From positions 682,001-746,000 of the forward strand of contig JAFCMP010000446.1 of NCBI GenBank assembly GCA_017506865.1: 64,000 bases of DNA, given 5' to 3'. The DNA is from Tribonema minus. Lineage: Eukaryota; Sar; Xanthophyceae; Tribonematales; Tribonemataceae. Below, in pieces: positions 44,247 to 60,500 of this stretch (its first letter is position 1; the number at the start of each line of letters is the position of its first letter). Made by a program: the position numbers and the translations under genes. The notes beneath the pieces were generated by a model that saw only the letters and a program-made list of their open reading frames with translations, did no database searches and was not told the origin of the DNA.

Positions 44247-44428
44247 GCGGCGCTGCGGTGGCGGCGGCGGCCGCGAAGCACGGGGCGGCGGCGGCGGTGC
44301 ACGGCGCCACGGCGGCGGCGCACGGCGCGGCGGCGGCGGCGGCGGGGGCGCGAGAGTGGGCGGGGGGTGTGTGGGAGGCGGTGGCGGCGGGCGGGGGGGG
44401 GTTCCGGCGGCGGGGGGAGGCGGCGTGA
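37263..44428 (+). CDS. PIGB: GPI mannosyltransferase 3 (PIG-B/GPI10), 6 exons, 741 aa
   Basis: Adds the third mannose to the GPI anchor core from dolichol-phosphate-mannose in the ER membrane (GT22 family). Exons 37263-37414, 38668-38896, 40345-40458, 41263-41769, 41995-42276, 43487-44428 (stop TGA) total 2226 bp with consistent phases. Residues 29-36 FTPDEFWQ hold the acidic pair of the first luminal loop used by GT22 enzymes; then LTWEWQEG, WFNFYCLCRPYSNSLEAALT, FLKFNVL, PWHWLFSQGLP and HKEFRFLLPVLP, each matching human PIG-B blocks; then YLSTVHQRGPL, FLMPCHTTPLHSH and FNTHVSGD. Unlike animal or yeast homologues it has a Ser/Thr-rich insert at the start of exon 4 and long Gly and Ala tracts in the last exon (about residues 560-735), which may be disordered. 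The start of exon 4 at 41263 is chosen by phase; a shorter exon from 41488 is possible. Confidence 0.93.
38505..38600. repeat. Copy of the start of PIG-B exon 2
   Basis: 38511-38548 repeats gcgacagaacgtgggagtgg plus caggagggc, the acceptor and first codons of exon 2 (38668). A weaker gcgacagaacgcaatct follows at about 38591. The spacer between copies is rich in cttcaacttcaa-like text. Confidence 0.9.
38960..39620. repeat. Copies of the 3' end of PIG-B exon 2
   Basis: Copies at about 38965-39047, 39105-39180, 39292-39341, 39425-39470 and 39535-39605 repeat gacta.ttcacgcatg, ttcggcacgggggcggcgg and gggcgctgctgctgcag. The first keeps a GTGCGTG donor but has an in-frame TGA; later copies lose the donor. 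The period is about 110-190 bp. Confidence 0.9.
39980..40290. repeat. Copies of the start of PIG-B exon 3
   Basis: About 39985-40042 and 40083-40140 repeat gcgcaggtggtgagctggtt plus caac, and a fragment at 40264-40283 repeats ggccgtacttcaacag. The real exon begins at 40345. Confidence 0.9.
40459..40975. repeat. Minisatellite of about 65-70 bp unit carrying the PIG-B exon 3 donor
   Basis: About seven units follow exon 3 directly. Each starts with the exon end and donor (aagcaggtgcgcg or aagcaggtgggcg) and continues taaccctaaccctacttcta, then caaccccaatgccaacacta. The exon end and CCCTAA-type telomere-like text share one repeat unit. Confidence 0.93.
42306..42382 (-). mobile_element. Dispersed intronic repeat, copy 4 (partial)
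   Basis: Reverse-complement copy of the element at 10098 (agatcgtagagctctaggtg, then gcaagtgccttccaccaata). It lies just after PIG-B exon 5, between the real donor and its first copy. Confidence 0.75.
42460..43195. repeat. Five copies of the 3' end of PIG-B exon 5
   Basis: Copies ending at about 42509, 42681, 42921, 43019 and 43189 repeat gctgcagctgctggtgctgc plus gcgggcgcca.gacggcgag, each followed by a GTATGT/GTACG-type donor. The shared spacer has accta.cagagagtgtgatga. Confidence 0.95.
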
Positions 44429-46788
44429 TGCGCGTGTGCTGCTACCGACGGCAGTGGTCGTGTGCTGTGATTGTCGAGTGCATTTATTGTGATGTTGATT
44501 GTGTGTGTGAGGGGGGGGGTGCGGTTTTAGCAAAAGAGGCGGAAGCTGCAGGGGAGGACGCGCGGGCTATGGCCCTGACGGGGTTTCCCGCGTCAGCGCG
44601 TGCAAATTTTGACGCGCACCGTGTACGTACAACGTGCGATAACCGCTGATGAACCACAGAATGATGCGCGCGCACGCCTGTTGCACGCAGTTGCTCGTCT
44701 ATGCGTGCTCTTGCTGCGCATGCGTGCGGTTGTTGCGGTGCTGCAGACTGCATCTGGTAGTGTCGACTGTGGGGGCGTTTGAGCCGCCACTGCACCAATG
44801 GGTGCTACCGTGGACGTCGCCAACCGAACAGGGGCCTTGGGTTTTGACGGGCACACGCTCTGAGCCCTGCCTACAGCATGCATGGTTCAGCAGCCATTGC
44901 TACATGTCATCACAATCGCACGCAAACCAACGTGATAGGGAAAGGGCTTTGCCTCGTCTATGTAGTATGATTCGTCATTGGCAAACGTCGCTTGCATTCA
45001 TCAGTATGTGATTGCTTGCAGGCTGCGGACAGCAGACTCTGTCTGGACGCTCAAACAGAAACAAGCCCCTTTTTTACGTGTATACATTTGGGGTTGGACT
45101 GCTGCGCATGATCTCAAGATCATTGTCAAGTACACTCATGCACAGTACGAGTGAAGTGTGATTTAGAAAAGTCGACGTGCACGTATTGTGCATGTTGGCA
45201 ATCGTTGGTTTGGGGTCCTGAGGTTTCGGGTACGGAACGAACCCCAACCCTCTTGCTTGCATGCATCATTCATGAGATCTGAGCTGGACGGCTGCAAAAA
45301 AGCAACTCACTCACAATTTCAAGTGTGCTACGTGCTACGTCCAATGTCCAATGCGATGCCAGTCAGAGCACAACACTTTTACTGATCTGAACAGGGCGCA
45401 TCTGAGGCATCACAACACAGAGCAAACGGCATAGAGAGAAAGGGCGTTTGCCGATTCATGTATGGCATGCGGGCACACTCTGTATTGTCTACAATAACTT
45501 GATCACTTCCACACACGAGGCTCCGAGATACAAACAGCCAGTGGCAGTTGCCGCAGTGGCGCGCGTCGTCACACCGCGCGGGGGGGAGGGGGATACTTCA
45601 ACTTCAAGTCAGGGAAGAGGGGACGGAACCCCCATTGATCGAGCATTGCGCATACATGCTGTTGTACAAGTCCCCCATGGCATTCTGCGATGTGGAGCAC
45701 TGTCAACCAGGCGTCCGCATCCATAGTGCACGTACGCACAGAGCACTTTCGCTGACAGCGCCGCTGCCGCTGCCCACAAGTGGCACACACATAATCAGAT
45801 AAACCTACTCGCGGCGGCTGTGCTGCAGCTGCCGTGCGCTCCCGCCGCCCCCGATCCGCCACGCCTTCTGCCGCATTTCGCCGCACCGGCGCTGCGCCCA
45901 GGGCAAAGCCGCAACGCACGAGTCAAATGTAAGCGACCCCCGCCCTAGTGTACCTCCTCGGCTGCCGGCCGTGAGCTGGTCAACAAACTGCGCATGCGGT
46001 GCTGCTGCTGGCAGCACCGCCGCCGCTGCCGCTGCCGCCGCCGCTGCACGCATGCCGCAGCGGCGCTCCCGCTGCCGTGTCACCGTAAGACACGATCTGA
46101 TTTGCGCTGCGTGCTGGACTGGGGAGCGTACGCCCCAACACCGCCATCTTCCGCCGCCGCCGCCGTTGCCGCCGCCGCTGCCGCCGCCGCTGCCGCCGCC
46201 GCGGGCACTAGTTGCCTCGTACCGCTATTGACACACGCGCACGCAGGCGCACTGCCGCGCGCGCGTGGCAGCGCCCGCTGCAGGCGCGCCGAGAAAGAGC
46301 TAGTCATCCTAAAGTTATGCGCCGTGCGCAAGAGCGCTTGCATCCCCCCTCCCCCCCCCCCCCCTTCTCTCCCTCCTAGCCCTGACCCTATGCACATGTG
46401 GCGCAGGGGGCTGTCGCGCGGGAGCGCTCGCTTTGCGCACGCACGCACACGACTTGAGCGCCGCTGCGGACGTTGCGAGCTTGCCCAGCGCTCAGCACAC
46501 GCACAGCCGCACCCTCAGCCCCTCCCCCTCGCGCGCAGTGCCGGCCGCGCTGCGCCCTCCTTTCGCGTCGCCGCGCGCACTCGCCGCCTGACCCTCCATG
46601 CCAGCGCCTTCCGCCGCCGCGCAGCGCTGCGGCGCCCGCACCACGCAGCTGCCGCCTAGCCGCTACGCTGCGCCGCCGCTGCGCTGCCGCTGCGCCACCG
46701 CGGCGCCGCCGCCCCGCTGCCGCCGCACTCACATCAGCGCGCGGTTGCCGCATAGCCACAGCGCCGCGCCGCTGCGCCGCCGCAGCGC
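44429..46788. other. Intergenic region between the converging PIG-B and Rab genes
   Basis: No gene is assigned. Minus-strand open frames at 45569-45919 and 45805-46083 (the latter Ala-rich, then an RRCGEMRQKAWRI tail before a stop) could be the end of an unknown gene, with very low confidence. 46010-46210 is a CCG/GCC-rich tract. 46600-46788 holds decayed copies of the Rab last exon's end. Confidence 0.4.
46600..46788. repeat. Decayed tandem copies of the Rab gene's coding end
   Basis: The stop-proximal text of the last Rab exon (plus-strand acatcaccgcgcagttgccg) reappears as acatcagcgcgcggttgccg at about 46733 and as gcagctgccgcctagc-like text near 46650, about 60 bp apart. One copy would still end in ALM plus a stop. 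Here the edge copies lie past a stop codon, not in an intron. Confidence 0.6.
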
Positions 46789-51491
<4,703 letters not shown>

Positions 51492-51977
51492 CGTGGTGCT
51501 CTCGGTAGATTCCCTTCCCGCAGCTCAGCTTGCGCGTGGCTATGGTCCCACAGCTGACCTGCTGAGAGTGTAAATTGCCGATGTTGGAATCGTGGTTTGA
51601 GCGGAGCCAGGTCTGCTTGTGGCCTGATCAGCTGCTAGGTCCGCGAGGCTGCTGCGCACCCTGTCTTCTGGAGCCACTGCTGCCAGTCACTTTTGCTTCT
51701 CCTCGTGTGTTTTGACCAGGAACAGACCTTCTTTTACCGACACACATTGGATTTTTCGGTCAAGAGCCGTTTCCTGACCCGCCTGGCAAAAATGCCAGTT
51801 GAACATTTTGGATGAACTGAAACCTGAGCTGAACACGGTGCTGGTGGATACAGGCAGAAAAGAGGCCTGCTCGCTCGTGCTCGTTCTCGTGCAGCTTTTC
51901 GCAGCCTGCCACACGCAACGCGCATCGGAAGGGCCCGCAGAACACCTGGTTGGCACTGAACAGCAGTGAGCAGCCAG
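51492..51977. promoter_or_regulatory. Short divergent promoter region (Rab / TPX2-like)
   Basis: The Rab start codon (51491, minus) and the TPX2-like start (51978, plus) are 486 bp apart and face away from each other, so one interval must serve both. No TATA box or known element was recognised, and no repeat array lies in it. Confidence 0.5.
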
Positions 51978-53863
51978 ATGGCGACGAAAAGAAGACGTAC
52001 ATCCGGCCCCGAACAAGACACCAGCAGCGTTCTCCTTGACACAGACTTCGAGTTTGATGCCCCGTGCTGGTACGTAGATTTGCCCAAGCTGTTATCCGGC
52101 GACCTGCAATGCGACGACGACGACGACTCTTGGTTCGAGGTATACCATCCTTCTCACTTCGTGCACCGTCAATCACTGGGGGGGAGGTCAGGGCAGCAAA
52201 GCGACGCCAGCAAAGGCGACTCACGCGACGAAGGTAGGCGCAAAGCAGCCGTCGCCGCGAGGGATGAGAATGCAGAGGCGCAAGCCAACATGAGCGGCTG
52301 CCACAGCAACCAAAACAGCATGCGAGCCAGGCTGGAGGACTTCCGGACCTCCAAGTCCCAGAAGCAGAGCCAGTCCCACCTCACGCAGCCCACGCAGGCC
52401 TCCAAGGCCAAAGCGACAGCCAAAGCGGCGGCACCGGCGACTGCGCCAGCGCGTGTAGCCGGCCAGGTGCGACCGAGCGCTAGCAACAGCCGCACGCGGC
52501 CTAAGGCACCAGGCACCGCCACGGCCGCGGCTGCCATGCCTAGTACAGTGCGAGTCGGCCCCCGGTCAGGGGCAGCAAAAGCTGCAGCGGCGGCGGCGGC
52601 GGCAGCGCCGGAAGCAGCGCCAGCTACGACGACTGCCGCCATCGGCGCCGCAGCTGCACGCAGACCGCGTGCAGTGAAACAGGTGGATATGCGAGGCCTG
52701 GAGCCCATAGGCGACATTGCCAACTGCACGGCGGTCGTCAAGACTGCCAAGAGGGCGGCGGCGGCGCCAGCGCAGGCGGGCGGAGGCAGTAATGCTCAGG
52801 CGGTGGCGGCGGCAGCACAGCGGCGCAGCAGCGGCTTCGCGGCCAAGCACGCCGGCGCGGCGCGGGCGGGCGGCGATGGCGAGGAGATGTGTGACCTCGA
52901 GGCGGTGAGTGCAGCACTCTGCAATTGTGATAGAGCCACAAGCGGAAGGGCGCTCGCGTTGTGTGACCAAGGTGCAGGGATCAGGATAGGATCGGGCCTG
53001 TGGTAAATCGCCCATCCAGCGGTGCCGGCATCAAGAATGTGTTTTCTTTTGGGCCTTACAGGCCCAGCACGTTTCCCGCACCACTCGTGAAGTCAAGCAA
53101 GCGGGTAGTTCTTGCCTTATCATACCGTCTTGTCCGATATCATGGACCGGGTCCAATGTTTGCGACAGCAGGACCCAAATTATAGGTCACCCATTTTACT
53201 GGTGATCGCAAGTGTTGGACAGGTAGTTTCAACCCGGCACTCTGTGGGCCTGTGCCTGCACTGTGCAGCTAATTCACATTGCTGGTGGGCTCCCCACATA
53301 ACATGACTATCTGAGAGCTTGCAGAGTGCATTTTGAGTTCGTTCATAAATGCCAGTAGCCCTTTCTTTAACCGGCCATTCCAACGTTGTGCCCCCCCCCA
53401 CTCTCGTACCGTGTTTGACGGACCCGGTCCATGCTATTTGACAAGACGGTCGTGAGAAGACAATACTACTAAGTAGAGAGAGCTGTTTGACTGTCCTGTT
53501 CTGCGCGCTCAACACCAGTGATAATTCATCAAAAGCATGTTGAAACCATGGCAGAACACATTCACAAAGTGCCACAGCGCGTGCAGCCTCGCTGAGTACA
53601 GCCTCGCTGATAGCAACTCTCTGTCACCTGTAATTTTGGAATTGAAACGCGCTACGCAGCTGATCAGCAAGCACAACAAGAGCGTCATGAAGGGCAAGGC
53701 CACGTACGAGCCGTCCCGACACACGCTCAAGGACTACAAGGCATGGGAAACCAAGACGGGAAAGCGCTATCATGAGCTGAGCGTCGACCAGCGCGCGGAG
53801 GCGAACACGGCGATAGACGATATGAAGCGGCAGGCGGCCGCGGCTGCTGCTAGCAAGCAGTGA
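51978..53863 (+). CDS. TPX2-like N-terminal motif protein, 2 exons, 376 aa
   Basis: Exons 51978-52904 and 53660-53863 (stop TGA), phase 0 at the junction, 1131 bp in all. Residues 24-29 FEFDAP, then WYVDL, an acidic run and DSWFE at 50-54, parallel the start of TPX2 (YSYDAP ... DSWFE), the Aurora A-binding segment. The middle is Ala/Lys/Arg-rich and low in complexity, as expected of a basic microtubule-binding region. The second exon encodes HNKSVMKGKATYEPSRHTLK plus a helix rich in charged residues (KAWETKTGKRYHELSVDQ), with an alanine-rich end. I infer a spindle or microtubule factor bound by Aurora-type kinase; similarity beyond the first 55 residues is weak. A possible donor after DSWFE (gtatac) means the first exon could be split. 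The single intron (53-53.66 kb) shows no clear edge copies. Confidence 0.55.
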
Positions 53864-54550
53864 CAGCATGGCTGAAGGCAGCGCACGCACAACATACCCT
53901 TTATTTGATCATGCCTACATATGACTGGTGAATGGGTGGATCATGCTGAAGTACATAGCACTGGTGGCTTGTGATTCTCAGGGTGCTGCTGCATGCACAT
54001 GTGGTTGCATGTGCAGGATCGTGCGGCGCAATGCCTGCTGTATTGCAGTGTGCGTGTTGGTATTTACTGGGTGCAGCTTCACAATGACGATAATGATGAG
54101 TGAACTGCCAAGTGCTTGTCACATTGAAGAGGTCATGGACCAACTCAACTGAATGAATGCCAAGCCTGAATTAATCGTCAGCATCAGGTGAAGAAGGGAG
54201 AGTCATGAGCATTGCAATATCCTGAGCAAAGAATGCGCGCACACATAAGTCGCATGATTTTCTGCAGAGTTCACAATCCACTGGGTGTCAAAAGAACACA
54301 ATCTCCGAGATAGTGACCCCGTCATCAACCTGGAGTTCAATGTTCAAGTGCAACAGGTGACTCGCAAACACTTGCTGGTGTGTATGCTGCTGCTTCATGC
54401 TATGATAAGGTATGCCGCAACATCAAGCACGGCTGATTGCCGATCGCCGACATGCAACGTGACACATCTGCCTGCAGCAAACATGACTCTTGCGACCAGA
54501 GCCGAAGGCGAGAGGAGGCAGGCCGTCCGCCACCTTAACTGCTGAGCAGG
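53864..54550. other. Intergenic region
   Basis: Between two plus-strand genes. Nothing recognisable apart from unremarkable short open frames. A 5' exon or UTR of the next gene may lie in 54280-54550. Confidence 0.45.
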
Positions 54551-56878
54551 ATGTTGGTACTGGAGCTGGTGAACAGCCTCGGTGCGTCCTTCGTCGCATC
54601 GGAGCTGTACTCACGTGGCCTACACAGTGGCGTCAGGCGCCGACAAGTGCAGGTCGCGGGAGCGGCTGTAGTGCTAGCAAATGGGGCCTTGTCCCCACAC
54701 GTGGCAGAAGCAGCAGCACAGCTGTCGGGCCCTGCTGCAGCCTGCCTACGTGCACTTCAAGCGCTGTTTCGCTCGGCGTCTGGAGCGCCCTTACCGCACC
54801 TGCTGGGTACCTCCAGCCTCATCACTCTGTGGTTGGCCACGTGGGTTGGCGTGATTGCTGTGGGCCAGGGCGCATGCGACAGGGAGGGCTCAAGGCCGTA
54901 TGCGCTGAAGCGGGGCATGTGGGCCTGCGCGGGTGTGCTGGTTGTGTTCGGAGTGCTCAAGCTGCTGAAGGTGAGACTTTTGCCGGCGCAAGCCGACAAC
55001 ACGCTGCAGCTTCTGCCTTGTCGCCACGCCATTGCGCTCTTTCAAGTCCCTCTCTGCAGCGCAGGTTTGTTGCAACCTCTCACATGCGGCATCAGCAGGA
55101 GAGTGTGCATTCTGTCTGTGAAACACGTCAAATCTGCTGCTGTTCTGGATCGTCTTGTCAAAGCAACGCATCTCCCCATAAGAGCAGCACTCACAAGTCA
55201 TCGGTGCAATGCAGCATGCTACTGTGATCTCGGCTCGCCGTTCATCTGTCCCGTGCGTAGCCGGCAGCTCTTTCATGGCGTCCTGACCGCATCGCAGGCA
55301 ATTGTAATTACGCCATGAAGCAGCTTAAGTGTTCGAACTGCTCAACGCGCATGGCGTGCTGCGTCTGCAACTGTGGTCTGGACAGTAGCAATCGATGATC
55401 ATTCAATGGCATCAGTCAATGCGTCAACACCGTCATTATCATTGACATGCCTTTAACGACATGTGCCTGCTGACTGTGCGCCTCCGCACCTATCCCGACA
55501 GGTGGACAACGCCGGCGGCAGCGGCAGCGGCAACAGCGGCGGCGGCGGCGGTGGCGCCGCGGCGCACGCGGAGGCGGCGCGCGCTCTCGCCGCGACGTGG
55601 GCCTTCCTTGCCTTCTGCTACGCGGACGTGCGGCGCCTGCGCCCCGCGGCGCGCCCCGCATCGCCGGCCGCGTACTGCGCGCTGGTGGCGGAGGCGGCCG
55701 CGCGCGTGCTGCCGCTGCTGCCGTGCATCGCGGTCGGCTGGTCAGCGCTGCTGTTCGTGGCGACGAGCGTCGCGCGGCGCGCGCGCGCGCCGGCCGCGGC
55801 GCTGCGCGCGGTGCTGCACTACGGTGAGACGCGCCGCCGCTGCTGCCCTAAAGTTCTCTGTGCCGTTGCACTGGCGAGGGAGCGTGTATGCGTTCTTGAT
55901 GCTCGAGTACGAGAGTGCAGCGCTGTCAGAGACTACGCCAAGGGCTGTCGGCCGATGTCACCGCGTTTGGTGGCACCATTGCACTTTTGTTGGGTTTTGT
56001 AGGTAGCAATGCACAGATGCAACAAGTCTGCCTTCTGTAGCTCTGTGCCAAAGGCTGAGTGTTTCCCACACAGGTGCGCCGCCCTTACAAGGGAGTGATG
56101 CCACCAGCGTTGCTTGGCAGGCCTCCTGCGCCAGGTCTCCACATCTCTGCATCATGCGCATGCTTGCTTCACATGGTGTAGATTGTGTTGAGCGCTGCTG
56201 CCCAGGGTGAGGCGCGCGCAGACCTATCTGCCGCCGCAGAGCTCAAGCCCCGCGTTGATGTCTTGTGACCTTGACGACTCAGGCCTCACCACCCCTTAGC
56301 GTGGTGCAAGGACAGCAAGGTGCCCCCATTTGCGTCATCTGCAAGGGCATGTTTGTCATTGTGAAAAGCTAGCTGGCGCCAGCGACAAGCTCCTCTCCTG
56401 CTCGCACGCCCTACGGGCCGTACATGACACAACATGCCATGTGTACACGTACTTCATACTTTGAGGTAGCATGTAAGGGAGTAACACTCGTCTACTTCCA
56501 CGCATAGTTTCAGCAAACTAGCGTCACAGGCTATGTACCTCAAAGCATATTGTAAGCAAGCTGACGTCGATGGCGCTCCTGTCCCGCAGGCACGCTCTAC
56601 GGGCCGTACATGGCGCAACATGCCATGTATACGTACTTCATACTTTGAGGTAGTATGTAACGGGGAAAAGCTTGTCTACTTTAATGCAATGTCAGCAAAC
56701 TAACGTCACGGATCATCTGCTTCAAAGCATTCTGTCAGCAAGCTGACGTCGATGACGCTCCACTCCCGCAGGCACGCTCTACGGGCCGTACATGACGCTG
56801 CATGCGACCATCAAGCGCAGGAGCCTGGCGTGGCTGCCGACGCTGAGCACTGGCGACGTTCCTGCGCGTAGGCTTTAG
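54551..56878 (+). CDS. Unknown multi-pass membrane protein, 3 exons, 282 aa
   Basis: Exons 54551-54970, 55502-55823 and 56772-56878 (stop TAG) total 849 bp with phases 0 and 1 that match. Hydrophobic segments are visible at about residues 27-45 (VAGAAVVLANGALS region, moderate), 86-104 (LITLWLATWVGVIAV), 122-138 (WACAGVLVVFGVLKLL), about 165-185 (AATWAFLAFCYADV) and 205-235 (VLPLLPCIAVGWSALLFVAT). A Gly/Ser run opens exon 2. The family is not recognised and function cannot be stated. The ATG at 54551 directly follows an AG, so an upstream exon is possible. Intron 2 holds two copies of the exon 3 start. Confidence 0.7.
56380..56756. repeat. Two copies of the start of the membrane-protein exon 3
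   Basis: The exon start (cacgctctacgggccgtaca plus tg) occurs at about 56404, 56591 and, in the true exon, 56773: periods of 187 and 182 bp. The whole unit is repeated, including tacttcatactttgaggtag and agcaagctgacgtcgatg. Confidence 0.95.
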
Positions 56879-57564
56879 CAGCGGCAGTCACGCACTCGCT
56901 GCGGTGCCATAATGATACAAAGACAACACGATGGATGGCGAGTTGTGACGCTTTTGGTGGCCTCATGTGCTGCGGTCGAGGTTTTGCAGCTGGTTCTGCG
57001 TTGATGAAAGTGTGCCTGTGGCACAGATCTGGTGATCACGTGGTCGTGCAGGCTATATTACGTCGGCTTGGCCGCTTTTGCATGCGTCCAGCATTTGTGC
57101 TTCAGTTCCTGTGTTGCAGACAAGCACACCTGCGCACCCGAGCCCCTTCAGGGCGAGCGATTCTCAATCAAGAAAGGTGCAAGCTTTTTCGCGGCGATGA
57201 CTCTCCAGCGCGGTTGGCATTGCTGCACAGACTGCGTAAACCGCTTCAGCGTAACTGAGCTTGGCAAGTACTTTTTCTAATGCACTGCAGCTTTACAATA
57301 GACTTCGCTACCACTGTGCCAGACGCTGCCGGACCACTTGGTGTGATCCTTAGCAGCTGCTCTCTGTGTCACGCACAGTGCAATGCATTTGAATCGCGCA
57401 CCAGTGTGCATGCACTGCATACCATGCAGATTCACCCGTTTCGCGGCCAGAAACTGTTGAAATTGCCGTGGAACAGGCCGTAGACAAATCTTTGCCGAGT
57501 TGAGGTTCGATCACGAGCATAGAGACCAGGACAGCATCGCAGTATTGTGAAGCAGCACAGCAGC
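56879..57564. other. Intergenic region before glutathione reductase
   Basis: Both flanking genes are on the plus strand. An open frame at 56935-57258 has no recognisable motif and is not called as a gene. Nothing else is seen. It should hold the glutathione reductase promoter. Confidence 0.45.
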
Positions 57565-60500
57565 ATGGCGACCAATGGAGAGACGCACTTTGTGAGTGAG
57601 CCGTAGTGTCGCTGTCAACCATACTGCGCATCTTGTCGGCTTGTGAATCCAGCCTCACCCTGTTGCACTTGTTTCTTGCAACTTTTACTCAGGATCTCAT
57701 TGTTATAGGCGGTGGCTCTGGTGGCATGGCCTGCGCCCGCAGAGCTGCGCAGTACGGCTGCAAGGCCGCCATCATTGAGGCAACAAGCAAGCTGGTGAGT
57801 CTCAACTTCAATTTCTTCGTTGAGGAGGGTTTTGTGTGCCCTCGATACATTCCAACGGGCTTCCTGCGACTTGAAAGCTCGATTTCTGAGGATTTTTTCA
57901 CGCAGCCAATGTGCAAATTTGCGCATGTTTCAAGGCAACAGGCACGTTGATGACACGGAGATGCAAGTGTTTTTGCAGCACTTGCCCTGTGCCGTTTGCA
58001 GTGCTTTGTACATGCACTACTGCACTCCCTGCCAGCATGCAACAATCATCACAGTGCCTGGCTGTTTTCAGGCCATACATACATACCTTTGTCATCAGCA
58101 CATTCGCAACGCGCCGCCCTTGCGCGCGACCGGCTGCAGGGAGGGACGTGCGTCAACGTGGGCTGCGTCCCAAAGAAGATCATGTTCAACACGGCTGCGT
58201 TCAACGAGGTGAGATGGCGGCAGGCAGCGCTCAGCAGGAATTCTTGAGCACTGCCCCATGCGTCGCCGGCGGAGACACGAGCGCCGCTTCAGGCACTTGG
58301 GTGGCAGAGTCATGAGAATCCAAATAGAAGTAATCTCTTTGTACAACCAAGGTCACGGGGTTTCAAAATTCGCAGGAACACGCGCAATGATTTGCGCAAT
58401 GATTTCATCATTCTTCACACATCAAGGAATCACGCATGTGTTGGATGGATTGTCAGCATTTTGGAATGATGGAGATATCACAAGTTCACACATACATAAA
58501 TAACCTTTTCATGTAGCGATTACTGCCGCGCCCCCGGTTGAACGCGATGCATGAGTGGTTTGTGGCACGCGACGGTACAAAAGCCTTGATTGAGTTAAAA
58601 TATCAGCAATTACTGAACGTGAAAACGCTTTCTGTTTGCAAAGATCTATTTTGATTTTTTTTCCAAAAAAGTACTGCGTAGCCAGCAGCTGCGCACATCT
58701 TGTCATACTGCCGCGGCGCCCGCGGCGCTATCACAACTACATACACAGCTCAAACCTTCACATTTAAGTGCTGCACTCACCTGGCTCAGCCTGGCTGTGC
58801 GCTGATGAATGCAGCTAGAAGTCCACTGCTGCCTTCCTTTGCAATGACTTTGTAGAGCACTCCTACTGGTAGCAACGTGTATAACGCGGCTGCATTGTGG
58901 CGGCAACAAGCGGCCTCAGAGCCCTTGCGCAATTCTGACTTTGACTGTCCTCATAATCAGGATGTCACCATCACAATATGAACTCAATTGCGTGCCGGAT
59001 GCGCGCAGCACTTCTGCCAATGGCACAAGAGTCTCCCAGTGCCTGGCATTAGCGTCAGTCAACCCTTGCCCCAACCCTACATACATACCCCCCAACGCTG
59101 AACCTGACCCTGACTGCGCATGTGCCGCACGGCGGGCGCCACTACGGCTACGACGTGCGCGACTACAGCTGTGACTGCGGGAAGATCAAGGCTATGCGCG
59201 ATGCGTACATACGGTCTCAGCATCAGTCAAGCTTGACCCCAATTTAAACTGTACATGCATACCCCCCAACGCTAAACCTGACCCTAAATGCGCAGATGCT
59301 GCACGGCGGGCGCCACTACGGCTATGACGTGCGCGACTACAGTGTCAGTGTCGCGAAAGGAACTCCATCGTGTGCACGCCGTTCGCAGCACGTATGCCAA
59401 TGGCACAGGAGTCTCCCAGTGCCTGGTCTCAGCGGCAGTCAACCCTTGCCCCAAACCCTACGTACGTACCCCCTAGCTCTGAACCTGACCCTAATTAAAT
59501 TCTTTTGAACTGGCCGCCGAGCGCTGCTGCGCAGATGCTGCACGGCGCGCGCCACTACGGCTACGACGTGCGCGACTACAGCCGTGACTGGGGGAAGATC
59601 AAGGCCATGCGCGACGCGTACATGCGGTATCAGCGTCAGTCAACCTTAACCCCAAAGCAAACCCTGCATACATACCCGCAACGCTGAACGTTGGCCCTGA
59701 CTGCGCAGATGCTGCACGTTGGGCGCCACTACGGCTACGACGTGCGCGACTACAGTGTCAATGTCGCGAAATGAACTCCATCGTGTGCACGCGGTTCGCA
59801 GCACGAATGCCAATGGCACAGGAGTCAGTCAACCCTGAGCCCAACCCTACATACATACTCCCCAAACGCTGAACCTGACCCTAATTTACTTCTTTTGAAT
59901 CGGCCGCCGCGCAGATGCTGCACGGCGGGCGCCACTACGGCTACGACGTGCGCGACTACAGCTTCGACTGGGGGAAGATCAAGACCATGCGCGACGCGTA
60001 CATCCGCAAGCTCAACGGCATCTACATGAGCAACGTGGAGAGGGCGGGGATCGCGTTCATATCGGGCTTCGCGGCGTTCGTGGGGCCCAAAACGCTGCAG
60101 GTGAGTGATTTTTTTTTAATGCTGCGCTGCCCTTATGGGCAGCACTGCTCAGTGGTCGGCTGCGAGCCGCGTGCGATGGCGCGACGCGCGGACCGACTTA
60201 CGAGTTCACAACGCCTTGTTCATATCGGGCTTGGGGGCGTTCGTAGGGCCCAAAACGCTGCCCTGGGTTAGGGCAGCAGTGCTGGGCGTGCGACGGCAGG
60301 ACACGCTGACGGGCTTGGGAGTTCACAAGGCCTTGTTGATATCGGGCTTGGCGGCGTTCGTAGGGCCCGAGACGCTGCAGGCGAGTGAGGATTGTTGTTG
60401 GTGCTGTGCGGCCCTGGGGTTAGGGGTGGAGGGTCCGTGCTGCACAGAAGCGCAGCTGCGCAGCACCGCGAAGAATGCGAGGAGCCTTGCTAGGTCAGCA

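Noticed and set aside
43318-44649. 443-residue Arg/Gly/Ala frame in the PIG-B region
   Set aside because: It is another frame of the last PIG-B exon; the PIG-B frame carries conserved blocks and a phase-correct acceptor.
45569-46083. A gene on the minus strand at 45.6-46.1 kb
   Set aside because: Open frames exist, but no motif, splice chain or start could be supported.
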